Assembly: GCF_041296385.1 (NCBI RefSeq)
Contig: NC_091020.1
Span: 32,630,001 to 32,694,000, forward strand
Direction: 5' to 3'
Origin: Aphelocoma coerulescens
Lineage: Eukaryota; Chordata; Aves; Passeriformes; Corvidae
DNA: 64,000 bases
In this document: in pieces, positions 28,601-40,600 of the stretch
How the letters are laid out: every line of letters starts with the position of its first letter
How positions within the stretch are numbered: position 1 is the stretch's first letter
Translations under genes and position numbers: made by a program
Notes under the pieces: model-generated
Seen by the model: the letters and a program-made list of their open reading frames with translations, nothing else
The model's database searches: none
What the model was told of the DNA's origin: nothing

Positions 28601-31600
28601 TACTTGTTTTACGTAAGTGAAAAGCAGATATGATATAAAAATAAATCTTTTATGTTTTTAGATCTCAGGTGTACTCTGTGCGTCTTAACATTGCTATGTA
28701 ATTATATAAAAATGGTAAGATGCTTGAAATAGGAGTAAAATGTGTTTTACAAATCTATCTACCATATTAGTCTGGCTAGTAATAGCAATTAAAAAATGGG
28801 TATAATCCACTGAGGTTTTTGCCTTTGTTTTCTTCGTTTCAGATTGTGGCCAAGGAAAGGGAAGTATCTGAGTGGAAAGAGAAATATGAAGAAAGCAGAA
28901 GGGAAGTGATGGAGATGAGGTAGGTTATTAACTTGGTCACTCTGTCAGAGAGTCTCATCTCAGCCTGTGGGTAGTACACAGAGTACCATGCTCATGCAGT
29001 TGTTTTCCTTAGCTGAATTTGCTTCATTATTTTTAATTTCAGGCTTTGGGTTGATCCTGAACTGATAGTTAGTCTTTTCTCTGTATGGTAGGCACCCCTG
29101 TTCAGGGTAATCACTGAAAACTTCTGTGTTGCTAATGTCATTCACATCCTCAGAATACTGACATAGGAGAGGTTTTACTCCAGATTAATGTCAGGGAAGG
29201 ATTTTCTCTGGTTTGTGTGGGAATTCTCACATGGATTGCATAGTGAGGTTCCTGTTGCAGACTGGCTGAGGTGCCTGCAGAGCTGGTAGGGGGATGCACA
29301 TAGCAGTGGTAAATTCATTCTCCACAAGTAGTTTTGCTTGGAAAAAGGAAAGAATGTAGGAAAGAATGTGCAGATCTGTAGATAGTTACGAGTTGTACAG
29401 GCTCCCTCCAGGATTGTAAATGGTTGTTTAACAATAAAAATCAAACCACAGTGTCAGTACAAAAGCATTTCTTGTAAAGGAACCACTCTGAGTGTTGGCT
29501 TTTAAGGAGATTCTACACCCTTTTCTTTGAACTAAGATGATATTTTAATTGCTACACACACTAAGGTTGATTTTAGTTAAGCAATAGTTCTCTTGGCCTT
29601 TGCTCTCTTGTTCCATTTGAGAGCTGACAGAAGGACCCTGAGCTTTTCAGTTTGTTCTGGTTGTATCTGTTCTATTTTACTTCTCTTGCAAACCTGTGTC
29701 TATTACATTAAATATCTGTATACTGGAACATGGTTTGACTTTCCAGCCCAGGTCCTACCACTTGCAAGGATGACAACAAAATCCCTGTAGTGGATGATGT
29801 GATCTCCAGGGAGCACTGATGCCTCCCATTCAGTCAGTTGAAAGGTTCAGCTTTTCTTTTTTTACAGTTGGTAGGACCATAAGAAGGACAAAGCAATGAT
29901 CTTGGCCTGCTCATTGATCTGAGTCCGAGAAAGTCATCAATTGCAAGAGAGAATGCATAAAAATACTTCATGGAGTCTTTAAAGCTTACTATTTTCTACC
30001 TTCAAAAACCAGAACAAATGGTCCCCCTCTTAACTCGAAAATAAAAGGAAACTGTCAGATTATTTTGCATCCCTCCTTTAAGTAATAATTTATACAATTA
30101 CTTCTGAGACTGAATTTTCTTTAAAATCCCTTCTGTTCTAGCACCAGCTTCTTCCCAAAATGAAGAGTCTCAGTGATTTAAAGCTAAACTCTGTATCTAG
30201 TGATGACCTACATAAGCAATTGCTGCTTATATCCAGGAAAACTGCACTTAGGGAGGGAGAGTAGAAGGGAACTGCAGTGCAGAGCTCCACAAACCCTTGC
30301 ATGGATGCCAGGAATTGCACATGGCAGATTGGAATAGTGGCAGCACAGGGCTCTGAGCCAAAGCATCTTAAGAGAAGCATCTGCAAAAGGCAAGGGCAGC
30401 CTCTTTATTTCTTTTTTGCCACCTCCTGGTGCCCAGCTGAGTTCTCTCACCTCCCTTGTGCTCTGTTGGGAAGGGGAACAAAGCCCTGGCATAACCCTGA
30501 AATGCTTAATGAGGAGAAACAGAACACAGTGGCTGCGAGCAGTCAAACTGAGGGAGCAAAACAAGGAGGGAACAAAATGAGGGATTGTAAGGAATGTCTC
30601 AGTGTGCAGCTCACACTCAAGTGTGGTGCTTGGTCTGTTCTGTGTCGGGGTGCACGTGTCTGCTGGCTGCCAGTGGGCACTGCCAGCCTTCTCCCTCATG
30701 GAAGGAGAGCCAGGGGTGACCCAGAGCAGCTGGCACACCGTGGGTCTGCACCTTCATCTTCCACACAGTAATTTGCTTGTGTGTGCCTCCACCCTCCATA
30801 AAGTCTGATATGAAACAAAAAAAACCCACAATAACCAAGCCAAATTTCCCACAGGCACATGCCTGGAATGTGTGGATGAAAAGAAAAAAATCTGGCTAAT
30901 ACCGTCACAAAATGATAAATACACATATGTGCACAAAGAAAGATTTCTCTTGGAAGTTTAAATGTTCAAGCAGTCCATGTGTGGTAAATTAGAGATGCAG
31001 CAGTGAGATATGACATAATGATAAGCAGGGAGTGAAGGGATTATTTAGAGTGGCAGGCACAAAAGCATCACTTCCCAGAGAAGAAGCAGTGGTCCTGCAT
31101 ACTGTAGCTGGAATATCCTTAATTTGTCTAAATTTCCAGGAAAACATCAGTCTAGAGGAAATTCCACTCCGGAGAACAGAAGCCAAAAAGAGAAGGTTTA
31201 ATAATGCAGTAGCCATCTAAGAGCTAAACCACAGTGGGCTGTACCATAATCCAAGAGTCTAACCAGAGGCAGGCAAGAAATACTTAATTATGGTTATTTG
31301 GAGGTCTGATTGATTATGACTCTGTAAGGAGAGTCAAGCAGATGACTTCTGAGACCCTTTGTAGCCCTGGATTCTGGTGTTTCTATGACTTACAAATGTG
31401 CAGTCAGTGAATAGACTGAATGTCTGAAATAGCAGCATTTAAAGCCTATGTAATGTGTCAGCCTGGGGTTAAGATGTGCCCTCCCAAAGAGGAATGATGT
31501 GGCAGCATCCTTTGGTTCCCCGGCTGTAAGGACCATTATTTAGGCTGCTTGACTGAGAGAGGCCTTTGACATGAACCTGAAGCAAATTGTTCCCTGGGAA

Positions 31601-34600
31601 GTGCTGCAGTGTTGTGATGTTGTGTTCCTTACCCTCAGTACCCTCTGAGTCCTTGGTTTCATTTCTTGGATGATGAAACTTCCTAAAGGTGCTTTGTGTC
31701 ACAAGGATATGACAAAGCTTTAAAATCCTCATTGCTTACAGCAGCCTTTTGAGGTAATCTTCTTTGGACATGAAACCAAACCCTTCCCCTTTTAGGGGAA
31801 AATCCTTGCTGTTACCTTTGCTCTCCAAAGTGTCATTTATAGTTGAAAGGCAAAATCCCAGTGCTCAGGGGTAGAGCCCCTGCTCTCTGAGAGCTCTGCA
31901 AGACCAGGGGAGATGCTGCTGACCTTAGGGCCAGGTGGCCTTCTCAGAGCTCTGGGCTCTGTCTGTGATTCAGATTTGAGGCAGTTCTGGAGTTACTGCA
32001 GTAGTTTTTTGGGAGCTCTGCAAGTTTCTCCTTTCCTTACTGACTTTTGTCTCAGGACTTTCCCACATCCTTTCTGTAACCTCACCAACTGCAGCAGAGC
32101 TCTAAAAATGGAGCAAGTGAAAGTGAGTTTCAAAAGATGTGTATTCAGACTCCTGTGAGCTGTTTTGAATATCCACTTCAGATGAAGTGTGGGGTAATTC
32201 TGTATTTTGTAGACGGTCCTGCGTGGCTCGTGAATCAAAGCACAGATCAAGCTAGTCTCATTTCATTAGCTTTATTTGGCTCTGGGAAGGGATGGATCAT
32301 CTTTCTAAATCACATTTAATCTGCTTATTTTGGCTAACCTCTTTTCAAGAAGGAATTTCAAAGCCTACCGTGAGTATACGAAATAAAACAGTCTTAAAAG
32401 TAACATTTTGCCACCTCTGCTTCAAAAACAGATTTGGGAAATGGAATATGATGGATTTTGTGCTACATAGTTGAATATTTTGATCTTGCTCTTTTAAGTG
32501 GTAGTGAATCATTTAGTCATGAGAAGATTCATTTAGAAGATGAGATACATTTTGGGTGATGGCCAACACTACTCCTGTTAGGTTTATGTGCTACCAGTTA
32601 CAAGTTTACTTAAAGTTTACATTAAAAATAAAACAACACAAAAACTTCCCTCTGGACAAGAGGGAAGAAAGTCATGGAAAAATCAGACTCTTTGTAATTC
32701 TTGAGTTAGACCAGTGTGATTATGTTTGTAATCATGATGGGTGATGTTTCAAAAAACAAAATCTGTTTCAAAGCAATCTCTTCTTCCTTCCCTCACCTTT
32801 ATTGATTATTATTATTATTGATTATTATTATTGATTATTTTTATTATTTATGATATTTATTATTGGAGAATTAAAAATCAGAGGCAGTGGTAAAATTGTC
32901 AGTTTTATTTGTTATTTGGGCAATAAAGAACATATAGAAGTCTGATGGGGTTCTATATCTCTTAAAAACACCACAGTTCACTTGATTGTGTTATTAGCTA
33001 AGTAAGAATGAGTGATGATGTTGTTTGCCAAAAGATTTTCTTTTTTTCTTCCCCTCTAACAGAAAAATAGTTTCGGAATATGAGAAGACGATTGCTCAGA
33101 TGATAGGTAGGTGTTCCTACTGTGCAAGATGCTCCCTGGTTGGAGTCTGTGGGCTTCATTTTGATGCTGGCTGCATCTGCTGATGCTGCAGGGAATTGTG
33201 AATGCATCTGAGGACACCAGAAAAGGAAAAGTCAGGGCCTTGTTTCCCAGCCAGCAGCCCCCAGGCAGTTCAGGTAACGCAGAAGGCTTAGGGCTTTCCC
33301 TTCTGAGCAAACTGGCCCATAGGAAACAGTTTCAAATTCTTGGGTTTCTCCAGGAGAGACTTCCAGTGACCTAAAAACCCCTTAGGCATCAGCTCCCAGC
33401 TGCTTAATGGCAGATTCCAAACTTAGCTCTTCACAACAACAGGGATTATCTGTGCTAAATGCATCGATCAGACCAAAACCGAGATTAACTTCAATCCCAG
33501 CTGGGAGGTTACAAGTGGCCAGTCCACTCCCCCCAGTTGATTACTGACACAGGGGTCTCCTTTAAGGTCTAAATTATGACAAGTTTTGTCTCAGTAATTA
33601 AAAATCACCTTTGCTAACAGCACATCCCACAAATCAAAGACTTGATGCTCCGTAGCACTTCAAACCCAAAGGTTGCAGGGCTCATGTGGTTCCTTGGCGT
33701 GGGAGTTCTGGCCCCTGGGACATGATTTTAAAGCCTCTTCTAAGATTTCTAAAGCTCTTTTTATCAGTCTGGCTGTAGAAAGCACCAGTGGCATGTACTG
33801 CCTTGTACTGCTTCAGCTTGAGCTGTGGGATTGGCTGAGTGGGATTTTGGGCTCTCCAAGGCCAAAACTGCTGGGAAGAGCACCAATGTCTGGTGCTTCT
33901 GCTTCCTTTCTGGATTCCCTGGCCATTGGGAGACATCCCAGCCTCCTTTCAAGTGAAGGCTAAAATGGACCTACAAATAAATAAATTCTTTGAGAATGAC
34001 AACTACAATAAATAAGTAATTAATGAAATATATATAATAATGATTAATAAACACTGATAATATGCCAGGCTTCATTTTCTCTGGTGTTATGCCTCCATTG
34101 CCTTTTGTATGTACAAACTGAGCCAACTTGTTTCCTTCTGACATGGTGTCTGTCATTGTCATCATGCAGGTGTTAAAGTAGGAGTGACCAGAGTATGCAA
34201 AGAACTTAACTTCATTTTGGTTTATGTACATTTTGGTTAAACATACTCTGGTGTGGCTTCCACCCTTAACGTGGCCAGTGATATGGACACACAAAGGACC
34301 TGTCCTTTGCTTCTGAGCTGTGGCTACAGTTAGCAGCAGAAGTTTCTTTTTGATAACAAATTCAAATTCTGTTCTTGAGAAACAGATTTAGAAAAAAAAA
34401 GAATTCTGAGACTGCAGTGCAGCAGTTAGATACAGAATAGGAGTCCTGAGGCAGAGGCACAGCCTTGGTGTACACAGTACATTCCATCAGTGCCACTTCC
34501 TCTTGTTGCAAAGAATGAAGGATAATTTAAGCACTGGGCCATTGGCTAGGAGTAAATAGATCTTTAAACTTCAGGTTCAGAGTATCAGAGCTTCTCAGAT

Positions 34601-37600
34601 GCTCTATGGTGAGTTTTTAAGGGCTATGGCTATAAGTTATTTAATTTGCTGTCCATTTGCAAAGGACCTGAACCAACAACAGCGACGCAGAAAACATCCT
34701 TTCTGTGTTAATTAGAGCAGTATGCAAATCCTACAGCATGGTAATATGTTAAATGTGAGGCTTCTCCCTGCATTTAACGTAAATTTTTGATCTAATTGTC
34801 CCTCCTGAGCTATTTATACAGCTCTGTTAGAAGGGCACTGCACGTAAACCAATTTCACCAAACCCTTTGATGAATATTCGATGAAGTTGATGGGTCCTGC
34901 TGAGCTTTTTGTAGGTTGGCATGTGTGTGTATAATGAATACTGAAAATACCTCATATTAAGAATATATGACTGCCTATGTTTGCCTCTAAAGGCACTGAA
35001 AAGCCTGCACTGCAAACAGCGATTGCCTTTGATTTCAAGGGCTATGGAAGGTTTAGTATTTGCTGTTATGTGTATGGAACTCAATATTACCCAACTTAGC
35101 TGCTGTGATTAGTTCATGCCACACTCTGTGTAGCCAGAGCTTGCAAGCTGTCAGTGTGGAGATCCCTGTTAGTGTCACTTGGCACATTTTTTAACTGGTG
35201 CTCTATCTTTTTTTTTCTTTTTTTCTTACACTTGCCTCAACCCCTAACACATTTTAGTTTACACTGAGGGATGGGAGAGAAGAAAGACCAGGTTTTCCAG
35301 GCCAGCCTGCTGCTTGTGCTGCTGCTTTGTGCCTGGTGCCCATGTTTGCTCTGACAGCCATGGAGCAGAGCCTGGGTGACCCCAGTGCTCCCTGCACCCC
35401 ACCCTCCACACACCTGGGTCACAGCCAAAATCCCCATCCCAATTCCTTTTCACTGACAGATTTCTAATGTTGGTTTGGGGTTTTTTTCCTGTTAAAAATG
35501 TATCCTTATACTTTACATTTGAATACATTATGAACTCCTCCTTGTGAAAAACAAACAGATGTTATGCTTTGTGCATTACAGGTTGTTGCATTACTTATTT
35601 GCTGCTTTCCTAACAATTCCCGATTTTTCTATTTTGCTTCCGTTTTCGTTGCTTCTTGCTATTTGCTTGCAAAAACAAAACAGGCAAGCCTGGTAAGTAA
35701 AGCTTTTCACCAACTTTCACACCAGCATTTTGCATCTTTAGTTTCTTTTGCTTTTGTTCTCTGTTTGCTGCATTCCCATTAAGTCATGTGAGTAGTAGTG
35801 AGCTGAGCCTGAAAGCGGATCTGCTGGTGCTGCTCTGATTCTGTCAGTTTGGATAGTGTTAGCCCTGAGCATACTGCTGTTGTTGTTGGTGAGCCCTGGG
35901 CAGGGTGTGTTGCAGACGTGGAAGTAATTTAATTAAAATATTTCAATCACATGACCTCGTAAATATATTTAGAATTAAGTATGTGTACCTGCTTATCTAA
36001 GATTCGACTGGCAGGCTATTACCAGCACATATTATTGAAACTAAATCATAGTCTTGGAAAATAGAAGGAACTTCCAACCCAAACCATTCTACAGTTTTCT
36101 GAAAATACCACGTAAAACTCTAGTCCCCCTCCAGCCAAGTTTCTGTTTTTTGTAGCATTTAACCACTTTGGTTTGGGAGCATCACTTGGACAGGGCTTGG
36201 AGCCACCTGCTCTAAGAGTGGGAGGTGTCCCTGCCCATCGCAGGGGGGTGGAACTACGTGAGCTTTGAGGTACCTTCCAACCCAACTCTGTGATTCTGTA
36301 GCACTTGCCCCAGCTTCCCATGTGCAAGTTTAAATGGTGCTGGGGATAAAGTATTAGAGGAGCTGATCCAGCTGAGGAGAGAGGAGGGTCTGTGATGCAC
36401 TGGGAGGAAGAAGAAGGGAGCATGACATGAATTGTCAACTTTCTGATTGCCCTAGAAACAAGTAAGGAAGTTGCTAAAATACCTCAGACAGCAGTCTGAC
36501 AAAAAGTGAAGATGTGACATTAAATACATTAAAGTGTTTTGGATGATCATGTGAAGGAATCTCTTACCCTGCCTGGAGTTGCAGTGACAGAAGTGTTGCC
36601 AGAGAACAGGATCCCGCCAGGAAGGGGTTTGGAATTGTCTGGTCAGGGTGTAATCTCCAGCATGATTAAACAAATCTAGTGCTGGAACACAAGGAGACAG
36701 CTTCTCAGGTTTAGAAAAGTAAAAAAATGACAGCAAAAGGTTTTTTAATTTAATTGAGAACACATTGGTTTTGACATTATGGAGGAATACAGGGTGTCTC
36801 TGAGAAAGCAAAACAGAAAAGAATGTTTACTTTAAATAAAGTGTTAAACATATCCAAGTGATATGGTATTACAGGGCTCTGGCCTTCTCTGCCATGTCAA
36901 AGGTGTTTGTTCACCAGTAAAAGAAAGGTGTTACAAGCAGGTCCTGAGAGCCTCTCTGGTTCTTTTGATCTTCTGTATCACACAGAGCAGAGTAAGCTCA
37001 GGTCAGCTCTGCTCACCCAGCCTGGTGCTGTCAGGGTGAGCAGAGGAGCACAGACTGTAGCCCAGGAGCTGATGCACAGCATGGCATCATCCTGCTCTGG
37101 CCTTGGTCAGGCCTGCAGGAATGTGTATTTTTTGGATGGAATATGCAAAAGGAAGAGATTAATCTCGGTTTGGGCATTGACAGTATCAGCTTTGGCATTT
37201 TGGAGCTGACCAGCACTATAAATATGAAAACTTCTGAAAAAATAGTTTTCTGATGAAAACTTCTGTTGAAATAAAAAACCCAAACTTGCTTAGTTCTTTA
37301 TGTTTCCAAATATAAAGGCCCAAATTAAAAGTTGTACATTGTGAAATGCCCCGTCCTTTTTTCCACAGGAGAACTTCTTACCTTATTTTAGTTTCTATCA
37401 TAGATGAAGGAAAATGGTAATACAGAGCTGCTGTGTTCTGTGGGTGGGTTTTCCTTTCAGTATTGTTCAAAGGAGCCCTTAAAACATGGACACAGGAATC
37501 ACAGTTTAGGATATGAAGGAAACAATGCAGTATTTTGGAAGACAATGCCAGACCTTTTTTTCCAGTGTTATGTGGCTATTCCAGCTTATTATGAAATCAA

Positions 37601-40600
37601 TTCCCTTGAAAATTTCTCCTCCATATGGATTTGGATTCCTGTTAGGTTCTTCCCACCATCCCTGACTCAAATGTAACTATACTCAGGAGGATCTTGGTAG
37701 ATGTTTTTTGCAGTTTTTTTACACTTAGGAAGTCTGTGTACTGTTGGATTTCCTTTCTGCCACTTGCTACAGTAATCCTGAGAGCTGGCAAAACACTGCT
37801 TTTCCAAGGGAAGAATTGAATTCCACTGGACAAAGTGCCTTGTTTGTTCAGGATTAGAAGATGCCAGCAGATGACAAGCATATATCAGCAATGGCAAATA
37901 ATTGGTGGCCAGTGCTAGGAACATGCACAAATGTCCTTTCCTTCAGCTAGTGCATCTGCAGGCAAACAGGAAATCCAACACCTGCCTTTCCATGGGAACA
38001 GCCGAGTTCAGGGTGAAGAAATCATCAGTACAGAGATACATTCACATTTTCCCCCAACATCAAAATACTTAAATATCACTGGTTTTAGCAACTGTTTTCC
38101 AAAACAGGCTTGTGTCTTTATATAAATCTGACTTTTTTGGATCCTGTAAACTTACTATTACACAAATAGAGCAGAGTACAGTAGAGACTGTAGATGACAG
38201 TGAAATCAGTGTTCTTACTACTGTTACCCTTCTGAAAATCTCTTTTCCCTACTACTCTCTTCTTTCAGAGGATGAACAGAGAGAGAAATCTGTCTCCCAC
38301 CACACTGTTCAGCAGCTGATTGTGGAGAAGGAGCAAGCTTTGGCTGACCTGAACTCGGTGGAGAAATCCCTGGCGGATCTTTTCAGGAGATATGAGAAAA
38401 TGAAAGAAGTCCTGGAGGGGTTTCGGAAGGTGAATCACATTAACATCTCCTTTAAAGAGCACAGCTGGGTGGGGTCTGTGTACCACTGCTGCTGAACAGA
38501 AGGCAGGACTTGTGTTTCCAGCTAATTCTCATGTCCTGCATCGGGTCTAAAGTGCATGACAGATTGTAATCCTCAGGTGAAGGGTTGCAGCCAGCTACCA
38601 AATGCAACCAGAAAAATTGTAAAGCTTTTTGCATTGTGTAATACTCTCCTTCTGGTGGCCTCTGTGTGTGGGTGTCAGTGCTGGACTGCAGCCCTTCAGA
38701 CAGCTGTGTGTGACTCCCACAAACAGGTGCCTGTTCTGCATTTTAACCTCTTGGGTTAAATTTGATGTCATCTTCTCTTTTAAGAATGAAGAAGTGTTGA
38801 AGAAATGTGCGCAGGAATATTTGTCACGAGTAAAGAAGGAAGAACAGAGGTACCAGGCACTCAAAATTCATGCTGAGGAAAAACTGGACAGGTAATTGAG
38901 TCATGGATTCACAGAATGATTGGAAGGGGTCTTACTTGTTTCCATGGGCAGGGACACCTTCCACTAGACCAGGTTGCTCCAAGCCCCATCCAACCTCATC
39001 TTGGACACTTCCAGGGATGCTGCATGGATTGTACACATATTTTTTCAGGAGTTCATGCTGCAGGGGGATTCCCATGGCTGGACCTCACATCCTGAACTGC
39101 TCCTGCAGTATGCAAGGCACAGGCTGCTCTGTGATAGAGGCTGGAAAAAAATGCCATAATTAAAATTTCTGTGATGTGCTGGTCCATACAGAACACCTTA
39201 AATTTTGATGTTTATCTAATGTCTTTATGTTTCTTTAATGTGTTTCCTTGAGAAGATCAAGAAGGAAGCCATTAGCCAGTTTCTTTTTTCTAGATTTACA
39301 TGTAATGACCAATTAAGCCTTTCTAGGAATCGCATTCAGGACTCACGGTACAGCCCCCTGAACTGGAGATCAGGTTTAGAAACTGCCAGAAAACACTTCT
39401 ACCTGAGTCATATTTGTGACCTCAGCACAGATATCTGAGAGAAGCATGAAGGGAGCAACACAGACATTAAGAAAAGACTCTTCAGCCTCTGCTGAGTAAG
39501 AGAGGGAGTTGTGAAAAGTCTCTAGGGACTAGTCTGAGAATATATCCAAGATGTGCAGAAGGCAGCCCTGCCCTCTTCCCCCATTTCTTAAGGTGCTGTC
39601 CACCCTTGGGCACCCTCTCCCCTTTCCTGTAGAGAACTTGATGTGACCAAAACCTGTGTTTTTTGCAGAGCCAATGCTGAAATTGCACAAGTGAGAGGCA
39701 AGGCCCAGCAGGAGCAGGCAGCGTACCAGGCCAGCCTTCGGAAGGAGCAGCTCAAAGTGGATGCCTTGGAGAGAACACTGGAACAAAAGGTAAATCAGGA
39801 GTCTGCTCTCCCTGGAGCCACGCTCTGCCTGAGGATTGTCCTGCAGCTCCCTGGCCCTGGGGACAGCAGCACTGCCCAAATTTTAGGACAAAGCCCACCG
39901 TGTGCACCAGCTGGACCCAGGTTTGATCTGAGCCCAAGTGCTCGGGGCTGGCTCAGCCTCAGCCAGAGCTCGGGGTGCACCTCTGCAGCCCAGGCCTTGG
40001 TTTGCTTCAATTCTCAGGTTTCAGACCTTGCTTTAGTTTTTCTCTCAGGTTCTGTTTCCCTTTTTAGTGCTAGCTGTAATTCCAGTGCTAATTCCAAAGT
40101 GTCTGTAGGAAATGCCTATTTATATCTCTGTGTTCTCTAGCTCAGCCAAGGGAGCTTGCTTTGGCATAGTACAGCCCGTCCTTGCTTGCAGCTCTGCAAG
40201 ACAGGCTGAAAATAATGAAAAAAAAATAGAAAAGTGCAGCCTAGAAACAAAATTCCTCTATGTATTATTGTGGTGTGCTGGGAATGGCTGCTATAAAGCT
40301 GTCTGCTTTGGTGCTGAATTTGATTTATTGTATTTGGAAAAAAGCATTTTTTTGAATGCATATATAGCTGTACTGTGGATATGAACACTTAGTTGTGCTA
40401 TATATGTACATATATCTGTACATATAGATATCCTGTTCTCAGCACTGGAGAAAAGTTAATTTTCCCACACTTCTCCCAAAAGTTAGATAATATTAAAATT
40501 AAAAAAACCCTCATCTTAACACAGCATAATAATTTTCATAATACTTCATGTTTTATTTTCCAGAATAAAGAGATAGAAGAGCTAACGAAGATTTGTGATG

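Larger units (their letters stand above)
28920..33062 (+). other. TACC2: TACC2 intron, 4.1 kb
   Basis: Holds a probable old CR1 tail (31335-31390) and an ATT-type simple repeat (32799-32866). The long opposing reading frames at about 30208-30771 are not supported as genes. Confidence 0.8.
33107..38268 (+). other. TACC2: TACC2 intron with candidate 9-nt microexon
   Basis: 5.2-kb intron. It holds an AT-rich patch with several AATAAA words (33975-34065), a 9-nt exon candidate (35684-35692) and two sense CR1 tails (36064-36102, 36187-36302). The rest is unique and no other exon was recognised. Confidence 0.8.

Noticed and set aside
30208..30771. Opposing frames of 176 and 164 codons in an intron
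   Set aside because: They overlap each other on opposite strands, lack splice or promoter context and have no recognisable domain; likely chance.
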